Counted from the first letter of the stretch, positions 7,112 to 15,850 are shown. The stretch is DNA of 41,033 nt from Actinomycetota bacterium (GCA_009703925.1 WLFD01000004.1:1-41033); one strand, 5' to 3'. Program-made: numbers and translations. The notes: generated by a model from the sequence alone, not told the origin.

Positions 7112-8274
7112 TGGCGGGCCTGGAGCAATTGTGCGCGTCGCGGGAGATCATCATCACTTGCGGATCGGGCGGAGTGGGAAAGACCACGACCGCCGCAGCA
7201 CTCGGTGCCTATGCGGCGGCGCGTCTCGGGGGCAAGGTGCTGGTGCTCACCGTCGATCCGGCGAAGAGACTGGCGACGGCACTCGGTCTCGAGCAGTTCG
7301 GAAACATCGAGACACGCGTTCCCGAGGAACTGATCGTCGAAGCCGGGCTCGAGTCCGGTGGCGAGTTGTGGGTGGCGATGCTCGACACGAAACAGTCGTG
7401 GGACGATCTCGTCCGATCGAACGCTCCCGATCCCGCGACAAGGGATTCGATTCTCGCCAATCCGCTCTATCGCAACATCACCGGGCGCTTCGTGCAGAGT
7501 CACGATTACATCGCGATGGAGCGTCTGTACGAGATCCACGCGAGTGGCCGCTATGACCTCATCATCGTCGACACACCGCCGAGCCGGAACGCGATCGATT
7601 TTCTCGATGCGCCGGAACGGATGGCGGATTTCGTCTCGAGCAGCCTGTTGCGCTGGCTGATCACGCCATCGCGTTCGCGACTCGTGACGGCGGCATCCAG
7701 GCCGTTCACGACGATCGCCGATCGCATTCTCGGGGCCCAATTCCTTTCGGACATCACCGAGTTCTTCGTGCTTTTCCAGACGATGTACGAAGGGTTCGCC
7801 GAGCGGGCCGAATCCGTGGGGCGCACACTCTCGGATCGTCGCACGAGTTTCGTCGTTGTGACGACCCTCGAAGAGGGGCCGGTCCGCGACGCGGAGTTCT
7901 TTCTCACCGCACTCGCCGAACGCGATCTCCATTGCGGTGCGGTGATCCTCAACAAGGCTCTGCCCCTCTCGTGCACGGATCCGGTGGCGACGGCGATCGC
8001 CGGTCGGTTGTCGACCGGAAGCGCCGGACTCGCCGATGAACTGGCGGCAGCTGTGGGCGACTCGATCCCCGGTCTCGCCGACTCCGCCCAGACCGAACGC
8101 GTTCTGCGCGAACTCGGGCGTAGCTACGGCGACTACCGCGTTGTCGCCATCCGGGAACGCGAGCAGGCGGCATCTTTGGCAAAATTGGCCGACGTCCTGG
8201 TCACCTCACCCCATCTCGACCGCGATGTGGGCGATCTCGCTGGACTGGTCGCGCTCGGCCAGTCACTCTGGTAG
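7111..8274 (+). CDS. ArsA/Get3-like ATPase, BagB-type subunit
   Basis: 387 aa from the ATG that overlaps the previous stop by 1 nt. The P-loop is ITCGSGGVGKTTTAAAL. The signature lysine before GGVGKT is replaced by Ser, unlike its partner. LVLTVDPAKRLATALGL and IIVDTPPSRNAIDFLD are the switch regions typical of the ArsA/Get3 family. With one partner having the signature Lys and the other lacking it, an asymmetric heterodimer is likely. The C-terminal region (about 225-330) is longer than in the first subunit. The ORF-track version starting at 6529 is an out-of-frame extension across the upstream gene and is not supported. Confidence 0.87.
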   Translation: MAGLEQLCASREIIITCGSGGVGKTTTAAALGAYAAARLGGKVLVLTVDPAKRLATALGLEQFGNIETRVPEELIVEAGLESGGELWVAMLDTKQSWDDLVRSNAPDPATRDSILANPLYRNITGRFVQSHDYIAMERLYEIHASGRYDLIIVDTPPSRNAIDFLDAPERMADFVSSSLLRWLITPSRSRLVTAASRPFTTIADRILGAQFLSDITEFFVLFQTMYEGFAERAESVGRTLSDRRTSFVVVTTLEEGPVRDAEFFLTALAERDLHCGAVILNKALPLSCTDPVATAIAGRLSTGSAGLADELAAAVGDSIPGLADSAQTERVLRELGRSYGDYRVVAIREREQAASLAKLADVLVTSPHLDRDVGDLAGLVALGQSLW

Positions 8275-8321
8275 CAAGCCTCCGACCAGCGTCGGTTGCC
8301 AACCCGCACGAAGGAAGAACA

Positions 8322-9818
8322 ATGTCCAGCCTCGCCGAATTGGCACGACATCACACCCGGCTGACGCTTCCGGAACTGGATCATGTTCAGCGGCTTGTCG
8401 CGTCATGGGGACTTCTCGCCGATCTGTGTTTCTCCGATCTTCTGTTCTTCGCCGGGGTCGACTACGACGACGACGGCAACCTTCTCGGCGGCAACGACCT
8501 GGAACGCCCGCTTGTCGTCCTCGGTCAGATCCGCCCGACAACCAGCCAGACGCTTTTCCGGAGCGACTGGGTCGGTCGCGTGATTCCCGCCGCCGATCGG
8601 CCGATCGTGGCCCGTTGTCTCGATACCGGCGAGATCGTCGAGGGGGATGTTCCCGGCGATGGGGAGCACGATCGTGTCCGCGAACTCTGTATTCCGGTGA
8701 GGTCCGACGGGCGGGTGATCGGAGTCCTCACGAAGGAGTCTGCACCTGCAGTTGGTCGGCAGCCGGGCGAGCTTGAACGGACCTACGTCGAGGTCTTCAA
8801 TCGTCTGGCGCGGATGATCGAGTCCGGGGGATTCCCGTTCTCGGGGGAAGAGGGTCCGGCGGAGCAAGCGCCGCGGGTGGGTGATGGCGCACTCGTTCTC
8901 GATGCCGACATGCGTGTGGCCTACGCGTCACCGAATGCGGTGTCGGCCCTTCACCGCATCGGTGTGCATGCGAATTCGGAAGGGATGCGTCTGGGCGAAC
9001 TCGGCCTGCCCGAAACCGCCATTCGGATCGCGTACACGCAGGCTCGTCCGGCTACGGAGGAAATCGAGATCGGTCACGAGGTCACGGTGATGATGCGGTT
9101 CATCCCGCTCCTCGAAGGTGAACGCGTGACGGGCTCTCTCGTGCTCCTCCGCGACATCTCTGAACTGCGTCGCCGCGATCGATTGTTGCTTTCGAAAGAC
9201 GCCACGATCCGCGAGATCCATCATCGGGTCAAGAACAATCTCCAGACAATTTCGTCCCTTCTCCGACTGCAGGGCCGTCGGCTCTCGTCTCCCGAGGCGA
9301 AGGTCGCGATCGAGGAATCGGTACGCCGGATCCGGTCGATAGCGCTGGTGCACGAGACGCTCTCGCATGCGGCCGGCGACGATGTGCCTTTCATCGAGAT
9401 CCTTCGCCCGCTCGTGCGAATGGTGGAGGAGGGTCTGATCTCGCCCGAACATCCGATTCACTTCACCGTGTCGGGGGATGCCGGAATCCTTCCGGCGCCC
9501 GTGGCGACGGGGGTGGCGGTGGTCCTGACGGAACTGCTCCAGAACGTCGTCGATCATGCATGGCCGGATGGTCTCCTCACCGAGGCGTCGGTGCGTGTTC
9601 TGCTGTCGAACGACGGCGACCGTCTCGAGGTCGAGGTGATCGACGACGGTGTCGGTCCCCCGGAGGGTTTCACGATCGATGCCAGTACCGGCCTCGGGCT
9701 TTCCATCGTCCGGACCCTCATCACGACCGAACTGCGCGGAACGATCGCCTTCTCCTCCGCAGGCGGACCCCCGCACCGTCCGGGTACCTCGGTCCGTATG
9801 TCTGTGCCTGTTCGCTGA
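8322..9818 (+). CDS. pdtaS: PdtaS-like sensor histidine kinase (HisKA_2)
   Basis: 498 aa, cytosolic, with GAAGGAAGAACA upstream of the ATG. Residues 1-165 form a GAF-like sensor (LARHHTRLTLPELDHVQRL, then VASWGLLADLCFSDLLFF, very like PdtaS). Residues 185-285 are PAS-like (GALVLDADMRVAYASPNAV). The HisKA_2 dimerization helix has EIHHRVKNNLQTISSLLRLQ, with the likely phosphoacceptor His301. The ATPase domain shows ELLQNVVDHAW, EVIDDGVGPP and GLGLSIVRTLI. In mycobacteria PdtaS signals to the ANTAR-domain regulator PdtaR. No pdtaR-like gene is in the window, so the partner must lie elsewhere. The gene is convergent with whiB, the same neighbour as in mycobacteria. Ligand sensing by the GAF domain is plausible but unproven. 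Confidence 0.9.
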   Translation: MSSLAELARHHTRLTLPELDHVQRLVASWGLLADLCFSDLLFFAGVDYDDDGNLLGGNDLERPLVVLGQIRPTTSQTLFRSDWVGRVIPAADRPIVARCLDTGEIVEGDVPGDGEHDRVRELCIPVRSDGRVIGVLTKESAPAVGRQPGELERTYVEVFNRLARMIESGGFPFSGEEGPAEQAPRVGDGALVLDADMRVAYASPNAVSALHRIGVHANSEGMRLGELGLPETAIRIAYTQARPATEEIEIGHEVTVMMRFIPLLEGERVTGSLVLLRDISELRRRDRLLLSKDATIREIHHRVKNNLQTISSLLRLQGRRLSSPEAKVAIEESVRRIRSIALVHETLSHAAGDDVPFIEILRPLVRMVEEGLISPEHPIHFTVSGDAGILPAPVATGVAVVLTELLQNVVDHAWPDGLLTEASVRVLLSNDGDRLEVEVIDDGVGPPEGFTIDASTGLGLSIVRTLITTELRGTIAFSSAGGPPHRPGTSVRMSVPVR

Positions 9819-9856
9819 CGTTCCTGTTCGCTGGCGGGCGAACCCGGACGCGAAAA

Positions 9857-9876
9857 CGGCCCCCCGAAGGGGGCCG
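9857..9876 (-). terminator. Rho-independent terminator of whiB
   Basis: An 8-bp GC stem (CGGCCCCC/GGGGGCCG) with a 4-nt loop. On the minus strand it is followed by TTTTCG. It lies between the convergent kinase and whiB genes and works best for whiB; on the + strand no T run follows. Confidence 0.7.
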
Positions 9877-9898
9877 CAGACCACAGAAGGATCGGGAT

Positions 9899-10195
9899 CT
9901 ACGAAGCGCGGCGGCGTGCTGCCAGCCACTGGCGGCGCAGTTTGCGGCGCTCTTCTTCGGATGTTCCGCCCCAGATGCCGGAGTCCTGGTTGCTCGTGAG
10001 TGCGAACTCGAGGCAGGGCTGGCGAACGTCGCACTGGCCACAGACGGCTTTGGCGTTGTCGATCTGCTCGATGGCCGGGCCGGTGGTGCCGACGGGGAAG
10101 AAAAGGTCGGGGTCGGTGTCGCGGCAGGCTGACTGGTCGCGCCAGTCATTGTCGGCATCGGCAAGGGTCATCGAAACGGACGTGGTGATGGCCAC
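9899..10195 (-). CDS. whiB: WhiB-family Fe-S transcription factor (WhiB1-like)
   Basis: About 98 aa. The family core is plain: DWRDQSACRDTDPDLFFPVG, then VCGQCDVRQPC (C-x2-C-x5-C) and the turn DSGIWGGTSEEERRKLRR with a basic tail. The four Cys bind a [4Fe-4S] cluster that reacts with NO or O2. FFPVGTTGP and SGIWGGTSEEER are closest to WhiB1. The ORF track begins at 10330, but a promoter covers that point. GTG at 10195, just after TTTGGAGGA, is the best start; ATG at 10171 would also retain the whole domain. Distance from the promoter gives a leader of about 100 nt. The gene faces the pdtaS-like kinase. Confidence 0.9.
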   Translation of the reverse strand: MAITTSVSMTLADADNDWRDQSACRDTDPDLFFPVGTTGPAIEQIDNAKAVCGQCDVRQPCLEFALTSNQDSGIWGGTSEEERRKLRRQWLAARRRAS

Positions 10196-10301
10196 GGGTC
10201 CTCCAAAGATCAGGCTTGCGATTCGGGATTCCGCCCGTCCGCAAGAGGTTGTGCTCATGCCACCGCGCCTGTTGTCAGACTTCGTGTGGCTGGGGCGACG
10301 G

Positions 10302-10330
10302 ACGATAAAGGAGCGAAGTACCTCATGCAA
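10302..10330 (-). promoter_or_regulatory. Putative whiB promoter
   Basis: On the minus strand TTGCAT and TATCGT are separated by exactly 17 nt. Transcription would begin near 10295 and leave about 100 nt of leader before the GTG. The 10196-10426 region between the divergent whiB and GDPD genes shows no other feature I can support. Confidence 0.45.
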
Positions 10331-10426
10331 GGGATTCTTTTGCCTCGGTCAGGTTCTGCTACGGTTTTCGCCCGGGCACTGGCTTCTTCAACCTTGAGTG
10401 TGACAAATGACACGCGACGTTCCCGC

Positions 10427-11152
10427 ATGAAACCGCCCCGCAACCCGCCGTACGGCAATGCACCGGGACGACCCTTGGTGATTGCCCACCGGGGGGCTTC
10501 GGCGGTGCATCCGCCGGGCAACACCATTGCCGCTTTCGCCGCCGCCGGCGAGCTCGGGGCTTCGTGGGTGGAGCTGGACGTCCATCTCAGCGCCGATGGA
10601 GCCCTTGTTGTCCATCATGATCCGGTTCTGGCCGATGGTCGGGCGATCGGGGAACTTCCGGCTGCGGAGATTCCCTCGTGGATCCCGTTCCTCGAACCCG
10701 CTCTCCTGGCCTGCAACGGACTGGGAGTGAATGTCGAGATCAAGTCCGACGGGCCACCGGAACTGCGCGATCGTCTGATCGACTCGGTCATCGGCCTTCT
10801 GGGGCGGTCGGGAGATCCCGATCGGTTCCTCGTGACGTCCTTCTCCATGGAGATCATCGACGAGGTCCGGGTCCGGGCCTCCGATATCCCGACGGGTTTT
10901 CTTGCGGTCCATCTCGGATCGGAGGATCGGGGTCTGTCCCGCATCTCGTCCGGGGGTCACGTTGCGATCAATCCCTGGTTCGGTGGAATCGATGCCGAAC
11001 TGGTTGGCGCCGCCCACGCAGCCGGCATTGTCGTGAATGCATGGACAGTCGACGATCCCGATGTGATGCGGTCGCTCGTCGAACTCGGGGTCGACGGGAT
11101 CATCACCAATGTCCCCGACCTCTGTTGCTCCGTGCTCAGTGAATTTGCGTGA
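10427..11152 (+). CDS. Glycerophosphodiester phosphodiesterase
   Basis: 241 aa from ATG 10427. It is a GDPD TIM barrel with VIAHRGASAVHPPGNTIAAF (catalytic His-Arg; the usual PENT is PGNT here), WVELDVHLSADGALVVHHDP (metal-binding Glu/Asp and catalytic His), NVEIKSDG, and the C-terminal VVNAWTVDDPDVM and GVDGIITNVPD. It hydrolyses glycerophosphodiesters to glycerol-3-phosphate and an alcohol. There is no signal peptide, so action in the cytosol is expected. The track's longer start (10286) runs back over the whiB promoter. The Glu of the PENT motif is replaced by Gly, which may affect metal binding or specificity. The gene end overlaps the convergent diacylglycerol-kinase-like gene by 17 nt. 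Confidence 0.88.
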   Translation: MKPPRNPPYGNAPGRPLVIAHRGASAVHPPGNTIAAFAAAGELGASWVELDVHLSADGALVVHHDPVLADGRAIGELPAAEIPSWIPFLEPALLACNGLGVNVEIKSDGPPELRDRLIDSVIGLLGRSGDPDRFLVTSFSMEIIDEVRVRASDIPTGFLAVHLGSEDRGLSRISSGGHVAINPWFGGIDAELVGAAHAAGIVVNAWTVDDPDVMRSLVELGVDGIITNVPDLCCSVLSEFA

Positions 11153-12065
11153 CCGGAAACACGAGAGCGAGAGCGTCGTCGGCATAACGGATCTCGAGGA
11201 CATCGACGTCGCCGAGGTAGTCGCCGTCAACTTGATAGGGAACAGGCCCGTAACCCTCGATGGTCAGAGATGACACGTCGACGTGACGGATGACGTTGGT
11301 GCTCCTGCGCAGATGTTTTCCGGAGGCGAGTGCCGAGGCGAGAACGCGCAGTAGCGGGACCGCGTCGAGTGACCGGATGGTGACGACGCTCAGCGCCCGA
11401 TCGAGGGTGGCTTCGGGGGCGATGGTGAATGGTCGGGTTCCGACGTAGGAATAGGGATCGGTGTTCAGGCAAACGGCGAACTGGCCGACATCGATGCTGG
11501 ACGATCCCCCGATCCGGACGGAGAGACGCGGGCGCTTCCGGTCGTAGCGGCGGAGCCACGTGTCGAACGCTGCCACTCCGAACAGCACATGGTTCGCCCA
11601 CCGTTTGAGCGATCCCCGCCGTTCGACTTCGGCGACGACGGCGGCATCGAAACCGATGCCGACATGAAACAGGAAGTGGCGGCCGTTCACGACGCCCAGT
11701 CCGATCCGCCGGACCGCGTCGAGAGCGAGAGAATCGAGAAGGGCGCCGGTGGCTTCGATCGGATCGTCGGGAAGTCCCAGTGTCCGGGCGAACACGTTGG
11801 TGGATCCGCCGGGGAGTGGAGCGAGGGCCGTATCCGATCCGGCCAGTCCGTTGGCCGCCTCGTTCAGGGTTCCGTCGCCGCCGAGAACAACCACGACGTC
11901 GAAACCGTCGGCCGCACCCTGGCGGGCGAGTTCGGTGGCGTGGCCCCGGTGGGTCGTCTCGACCACCCTGACCTGATGGTCCGCTCCGAGGGCCTTGGCG
12001 ATGACGACCCGCCCGCGGGCGGTCACCGACGAGGCGGAAGGATTGACGATCAGCAGGATTCGCAC
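11136..12065 (-). CDS. Diacylglycerol kinase-like lipid kinase
   Basis: 309 aa from a GTG start. The N-terminal nucleotide-binding domain has ILLIVNPSASS, VVVVLGGDGTLNEAANGL (the GGDGT motif of the DAGK catalytic family) and PLPGGSTNVFARTLG. The C-terminal beta-rich domain follows, with FHVGIGFDAAVV and a final YQVDGDYLG. Members phosphorylate diacylglycerol, sphingoid or related lipids, and the substrate here cannot be decided. The ORF track extends it to 12992 antisense through etfB, which is not credible. TACCGT lies 10 nt before the GTG, consistent with a short or absent leader. It is divergent from etfB. The GDPD partner on the other strand also acts on lipid headgroups. Confidence 0.87.
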   Translation of the reverse strand: MRILLIVNPSASSVTARGRVVIAKALGADHQVRVVETTHRGHATELARQGAADGFDVVVVLGGDGTLNEAANGLAGSDTALAPLPGGSTNVFARTLGLPDDPIEATGALLDSLALDAVRRIGLGVVNGRHFLFHVGIGFDAAVVAEVERRGSLKRWANHVLFGVAAFDTWLRRYDRKRPRLSVRIGGSSSIDVGQFAVCLNTDPYSYVGTRPFTIAPEATLDRALSVVTIRSLDAVPLLRVLASALASGKHLRRSTNVIRHVDVSSLTIEGYGPVPYQVDGDYLGDVDVLEIRYADDALALVFPVTQIH

Positions 12066-12075
12066 AGGATTTCCG

Positions 12076-12081
12076 ACGGTA
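12076..12081 (-). promoter_or_regulatory. Putative -10 (TACCGT) of the diacylglycerol kinase-like gene
   Basis: TACCGT on the minus strand lies 10 nt before the GTG start, which supports the short-leader start at 12065. No -35 box is clear. Confidence 0.35.
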
Positions 12082-12161
12082 GCGGAGGTTCGGGGTCGAT
12101 TTCGAGAGGCAATCCGCCGGATGATTTGGCGACGGGGCCATTTCCGCGACACGATCTTCCT

Positions 12162-12944
12162 ATGAACGTTGTCGTCTGTGTCAAGCAGATCCCCGACCCG
12201 GCTGATCCGGGCGCGCTGGATCCCACAACCAAGACCCTCAAGCGGGACGGAAAACTCATCCTCGATGAGTCCGATTCCTACGGTGTCGAAATGGCACTCC
12301 AGCTTGTGACGGCCGCCGGCGGCGGCGAGGTCACCCTCGTCTCGATGGCTCCCAATGCGGAGGTGTCCGGCATCAGGACCGCACTCGCCATGGGTGCCGC
12401 CAAGGCGATCCTCGTCAGCGACGAAGCCCTCGCCGGCAGCGACGCACTCACGACCGCCAAGGTTCTTGCCAAGGCGATCGAGCGTGTCGAAGGCGCCGAT
12501 CTCATCCTCACCGCAACCGAGTCGAGCGATGGCTACACCGGCACCGTGACCGAGCAACTCGCCGGTCTCCTCGATCTTCCGTCGGTGACATTCGCCAAGC
12601 AGATCGAAATCGTTGGCACGACACTCAAGGTGCAACGTCAGACCGAATCCGGTTACGACGATGTCGAGTGCCCGCTTCCCGCCGTCGTGTCCGTGACCGC
12701 CGGTGTGGTGGAGCCCCGCTACCCGTCGTTCAAGGGGATCATGGCCGCCAAGTCGAAGCCGGTCGACACGCTCGCCGTCGCCGACATCGGCCTCGACGCA
12801 TCGCAGGTCGGTTGGGCCGGTGCCGGTCAGCAGATCGTCGCCATCGAGCAGGCTCCGGCCCGCGAGGCAGGCGAAGTGTTCGAAGATGATGGAACCGCAT
12901 TCGAGAAGATCGTCGCCTACCTCGACAATCTCAAGGTCCTTTAG
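12162..12944 (+). CDS. etfB: Electron transfer flavoprotein beta subunit
   Basis: 260 aa. It starts MNVVVCVKQIPDPA and contains DESDSYGVEMALQL, VTLVSMAP, the AMP/nucleotide-binding region ILTATESSDGYTGTV, LPSVTFAKQI and the subunit signature PLPAVVSVTAGVVEPRYPSFKGIMAAKSK. EtfB with EtfA carries electrons from acyl-CoA and other dehydrogenases to the quinone pool through ETF:quinone oxidoreductase. It is followed immediately by etfA. No Shine-Dalgarno is visible before the ATG; CACGAT lies 6 nt upstream and is a weak fit to the leaderless pattern seen elsewhere in the window. The acyl-CoA dehydrogenase at 18384 is a plausible electron donor. Confidence 0.95.
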   Translation: MNVVVCVKQIPDPADPGALDPTTKTLKRDGKLILDESDSYGVEMALQLVTAAGGGEVTLVSMAPNAEVSGIRTALAMGAAKAILVSDEALAGSDALTTAKVLAKAIERVEGADLILTATESSDGYTGTVTEQLAGLLDLPSVTFAKQIEIVGTTLKVQRQTESGYDDVECPLPAVVSVTAGVVEPRYPSFKGIMAAKSKPVDTLAVADIGLDASQVGWAGAGQQIVAIEQAPAREAGEVFEDDGTAFEKIVAYLDNLKVL

Positions 12945-12955
12945 GAGATATGACA

Positions 12956-13924
12956 ATGACTCTCTCGAAAATCTGGGTCCTCGCCGAAGCAAACGACGGC
13001 AAGGTCACCACACCGACACTCGAACTTCTCACCAAGGCTCGTGAACTCGCGGGCACGGTCGAAGCGATCTACGCCGGCGGCGACGCCGACGCAATTGCCG
13101 CAGTCCTCGGCGAATACGGAGCCTCGAAGGTGTACACGACCGGTGATCTCGCCGGCGCCCTTCCGGGTGTGCCCGTGGCCGCCGCAGTCGCCGCTCTCGT
13201 CGAAGCCGGCAATGCACCGGATGCGATCCTCGCTGCCACGAGCTACACCGGCCGCGACATCGTCGGGCGACTTTCCGCCAAGCTCGATCGCACGGTCCTC
13301 ACGAACAGCACCGACCTCGAAGTGGTCGACGGCAAGCTCGTCACCACCGTTCCGGTCTTCGGCGGCACCACCGACGTCAAGACGACATTCTCGGAAGCCG
13401 GTCCGCACCTCGCTCTGGTCCGTCCGAAGTCGTTCGCGGCCGAATCGGCCGGTGGAGCAGCTGCTGCAGTCGAGACGATCGCCGTTCCCGACGGTGGCAA
13501 GAGCGCCGGCGCCAAGGTCGTCAACCGTCATGTCGAAGAGCGCGAAGGTCCTTCGCTCGATGAAGCCGCAGTCGTCGTTTCCGGCGGTCGCGGTCTCGGT
13601 GAGGCCGAGAAGTACGCCATGGTCGAAGACCTCGCCAAGCTTCTCAGCGGTGCACCGGGCGCATCCCGGGCCATCGTCGACGCCGGTTGGGTTCCCTACA
13701 GCTACCAGGTCGGTCAGACCGGCAAGGTCGTCAAGCCGACGGTCTACATCGCGGCAGGCATCTCCGGAGCCACGCAGCACATGGTGGGCATGAAGGGTTC
13801 CAAGAACATCATCGCCATCAACAAAGACGCCGAAGCGCCGATCTTCTCGGTCAGCGATCTCGGCATCATTGGTGACATCAACAAGGTGCTGCCGCAGCTC
13901 ATCGAGGCTCTCAAAGCCCGCTGA
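12956..13924 (+). CDS. etfA: Electron transfer flavoprotein alpha subunit
   Basis: 322 aa from ATG 12956. The track uses ATG 12950, but GGAG at 12944-12947 is only 2 nt from that codon and 8 nt from 12956. The N-terminal domain starts [10 protein letters not shown]. The C-terminal FAD-binding domain has [64 protein letters not shown] and the closing [22 protein letters not shown]. These are the standard EtfA signatures. The gap to etfB is about 11 nt, so the pair is translationally close. The gene ends 22 nt before a strong terminator hairpin. Confidence 0.95.
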   Translation: MTLSKIWVLAEANDGKVTTPTLELLTKARELAGTVEAIYAGGDADAIAAVLGEYGASKVYTTGDLAGALPGVPVAAAVAALVEAGNAPDAILAATSYTGRDIVGRLSAKLDRTVLTNSTDLEVVDGKLVTTVPVFGGTTDVKTTFSEAGPHLALVRPKSFAAESAGGAAAAVETIAVPDGGKSAGAKVVNRHVEEREGPSLDEAAVVVSGGRGLGEAEKYAMVEDLAKLLSGAPGASRAIVDAGWVPYSYQVGQTGKVVKPTVYIAAGISGATQHMVGMKGSKNIIAINKDAEAPIFSVSDLGIIGDINKVLPQLIEALKAR

Positions 13925-13946
13925 GTTCCCACACCCCGATTTTCAC

Positions 13947-13973
13947 GAAGCCCCGGCCAACCGCCGGGGCTTC
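13947..13973 (+). terminator. Terminator hairpin after etfBA
   Basis: A perfect 11-bp stem (GAAGCCCCGGC/GCCGGGGCTTC) with a 5-nt loop, 22 nt after the etfA stop. Only a short mixed T stretch follows (GTTGCGTTT). Confidence 0.75.
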
Positions 13974-14044
13974 GTTGCGTTTGGGGTGCGTTGTCGGGGC
14001 CTGCGGCTGTCACACTGGTTCTCCCTTCGATCTGGAGATGGTCC

Positions 14045-14584
14045 ATGCGTTATCCGGTTCTCGCCATGTTCGATTCGCTGTTCGGCCTCCCGGGCCATCC
14101 GCTGATCGTCCACGGGGCAGTGGTGCTCGTCCCTCTGGCCGCTCTCGGCACCATTGTCATGGCCTTCTGGCCGGCGGCCCGCAACCGAATGGGTTGGATC
14201 GTCGCTGGTGTCGGTGTCGTCGGTTTCTTCTTCGCCTTCTTCGCCAAGGAGAGCGGCGAAGCGCTGCTCCAGACGGTCATGGAAACGACCGCGGTCGAGG
14301 CTCACGCCGAGATGGGGACGCAGGGCGTCATCGGTGCGTTCCTCGTGGGTGGAAGCGCCTGCGCGGTGATGTTGCTCGACCTGTTCCTCAAGCAACGGGC
14401 AAAGCGCGGCTTGCCCGAACTGTCGATCACCCGCCTGCTGCAGAGGTCGTTCGGTGTCATCGCGATTGTTCTTTGTATCGCGGGCAGCGTCATGGTGATC
14501 AATGTCGGCCACAGCGGGGCGAAGGCGACATGGGAGAACAGGGCCGACGCTCCGGCGGCGACGTCGCCCTACGAACAGGACTGA
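14045..14584 (+). CDS. DUF2231 family membrane protein
   Basis: 179 aa from ATG 14045, preceded by [35 protein letters not shown] is the DUF2231 signature. About four membrane segments are seen: [58 protein letters not shown] and [18 protein letters not shown], with the C-terminal [11 protein letters not shown]. Intramembrane or periplasm-facing His residues suggest possible haem or metal contact, as proposed for relatives, but nothing here proves it. It sits alone behind the etf terminator and ends 13 bp from a convergent operon. Confidence 0.8.
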   Translation: MRYPVLAMFDSLFGLPGHPLIVHGAVVLVPLAALGTIVMAFWPAARNRMGWIVAGVGVVGFFFAFFAKESGEALLQTVMETTAVEAHAEMGTQGVIGAFLVGGSACAVMLLDLFLKQRAKRGLPELSITRLLQRSFGVIAIVLCIAGSVMVINVGHSGAKATWENRADAPAATSPYEQD

Positions 14585-14597
14585 CCGGCAACCCGGT

Positions 14598-15329
14598 TCA
14601 GACCAGCGGCCACGGATAGCGCTGGCCGGATTCATCGACCGGCAACTCGCCGGCGCGCAGCAACGCTCGGGCCCGGCTCAGCAACGCGTCGCGCTCGAAC
14701 GGGCCGAGAAGTCGGGCGAGACGTTCGGAGAGGCCTTCGGACACGAGACGCTCGAGATCGACGACGATCGCTTCGTCGAGTTCCTCGCCCCCGAAATCCC
14801 AGATGACGGTGCGCAGTTTGAACTCCGCGTGGAACGACAACCCGTTGTCGATTCCCCAGATGTGGCCGTCGCTATCGATCAGGCAGTGGCCACCTTTTCG
14901 ATCGGTGTTGTTCGAGATGAAATCGAAGACGGCCATCCGGCGCAGCTGATCGTGGGTCTCGTCGTCCTCGAGCATCGTGAAGTAGTGCTGCTCGAAGTCG
15001 GCATCGATGAACCGCTGCAGCGATCCGACTCCGTGCGGCACGTCCTCGCGCTCGATGGTGAGCGGGACCACGGACCATCCGAGGGAGGCGCTCAGTTCGT
15101 AGGCCGCGACTTCGCGTCGATAGAGGCCATCGGGAAAGTCCCAGAGTGGTCGCTCGCCGGCGTGTGGTTTGTAGATCCCGCGTGCGGACCTGCCGTCGAG
15201 CACGGCTTCGACGAGGAATGTGGCATTCGAACTCCACGGCATGCGGCCGAGGAGTTCGATGTCGCCACCGGTCAGGATGTCGACGACATCGTCGTCGCTC
15301 TCGGCTCCGGTCAGTTCAGACGCGGACAC
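14598..15329 (-). CDS. SCO1664-family PI3K/PI4K-like protein
   Basis: About 243 aa. The core resembles the phosphatidylinositol-kinase-like fold: GIYKPHAGERPLWDFP (nucleotide loop and Lys), REVAAYELS, DFISNNTDRKGGHCLID (catalytic-loop N-x-D-R) and WGIDNGLSFH (metal-binding Asp-Asn). I chose the GTG at 15329, which follows GGAAGGGCACGC, over the track start at 15362; it overlaps the preceding DUF3090 gene by 19 nt. It is the last gene of a three-gene unit with DUF3090 and a histidine phosphatase, an order I recall in mycobacteria (Rv2133c-Rv2135c). The substrate is unknown. It may phosphorylate a small molecule or a protein. Confidence 0.8.
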   Translation of the reverse strand: MSASELTGAESDDDVVDILTGGDIELLGRMPWSSNATFLVEAVLDGRSARGIYKPHAGERPLWDFPDGLYRREVAAYELSASLGWSVVPLTIEREDVPHGVGSLQRFIDADFEQHYFTMLEDDETHDQLRRMAVFDFISNNTDRKGGHCLIDSDGHIWGIDNGLSFHAEFKLRTVIWDFGGEELDEAIVVDLERLVSEGLSERLARLLGPFERDALLSRARALLRAGELPVDESGQRYPWPLV

Positions 15330-15850
15330 GCGTGCCCTTCCGGGTCCATCGGCTTGCCGCACAACCGACAGTTCGGTCGGCCGGACCGCACGAGATCGTT
15401 GCCGACGGCGATGAACGCTGCCACCTGGCCACGTGTCATCCGGAAACGAGCCGTCGAGGGATCGAAACCGGCGGCGATGAGGGCGATCGGATCATCGAAG
15501 TCGATCTCGAGATCCAGTTCCTCGTCCATCTCGATCATCTCTTCGGCAACGATGACGATGCGGTCATCGGGTTCCTCGTAGGCGACCGCCAGTCGGCCGA
15601 TCACCCACAGGAGTCCGAGAGGCTCCTGCGCTCCGGTGGGAGCGACGAACTGTTCCGAGGGGATCTGCGGAAGATCGGCAAGGATCCCTTCGAGGTAATC
15701 GCACAGAGCCGCCACCTGTTGTTTCTCGACCTTGAATGAACAGGTGCGGTTTCCCTCGGTCGCCTGGATGAAGAACGTGCGGTTGCCCGGTTGTCCCGTA
15801 GCGCCGGGCACGACGAGATCCGGTTGGTCGAAATCGTGCGAGTTGTTCAT
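15311..15850 (-). CDS. DUF3090 family protein
   Basis: 179 aa. NRTFFIQATEGNRTCSFKVEKQQVAALCDYL is typical of the DUF3090/conserved YHYH-like actinobacterial family, followed by acidic stretches (EEMIEMDEELDLEIDFDD). The C-terminus has a short Cys/His knuckle, CRLCGKPMDPEGHACPR, probably zinc binding. The start codon overlaps the stop of the upstream phosphatase by 4 nt (ATGA), and its end overlaps the SCO1664-like gene, so all three are translationally coupled. Its function is unknown. The constant company of a kinase-like and a phosphatase-like partner suggests one biochemical process. Confidence 0.87.
   Translation of the reverse strand: MNNSHDFDQPDLVVPGATGQPGNRTFFIQATEGNRTCSFKVEKQQVAALCDYLEGILADLPQIPSEQFVAPTGAQEPLGLLWVIGRLAVAYEEPDDRIVIVAEEMIEMDEELDLEIDFDDPIALIAAGFDPSTARFRMTRGQVAAFIAVGNDLVRSGRPNCRLCGKPMDPEGHACPRLN

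Noticed and set aside
10196-10330. Long N-terminus for WhiB
   Set aside because: The segment lies between a 17-nt-spaced promoter and the GTG with GGAGG upstream, and has no WhiB homology.
12066-12992. Antisense extension of the diacylglycerol kinase-like ORF (618 aa in the track)
   Set aside because: It lies fully antisense to etfB, which has strong family motifs. A GTG with a nearby -10 gives the expected kinase length.
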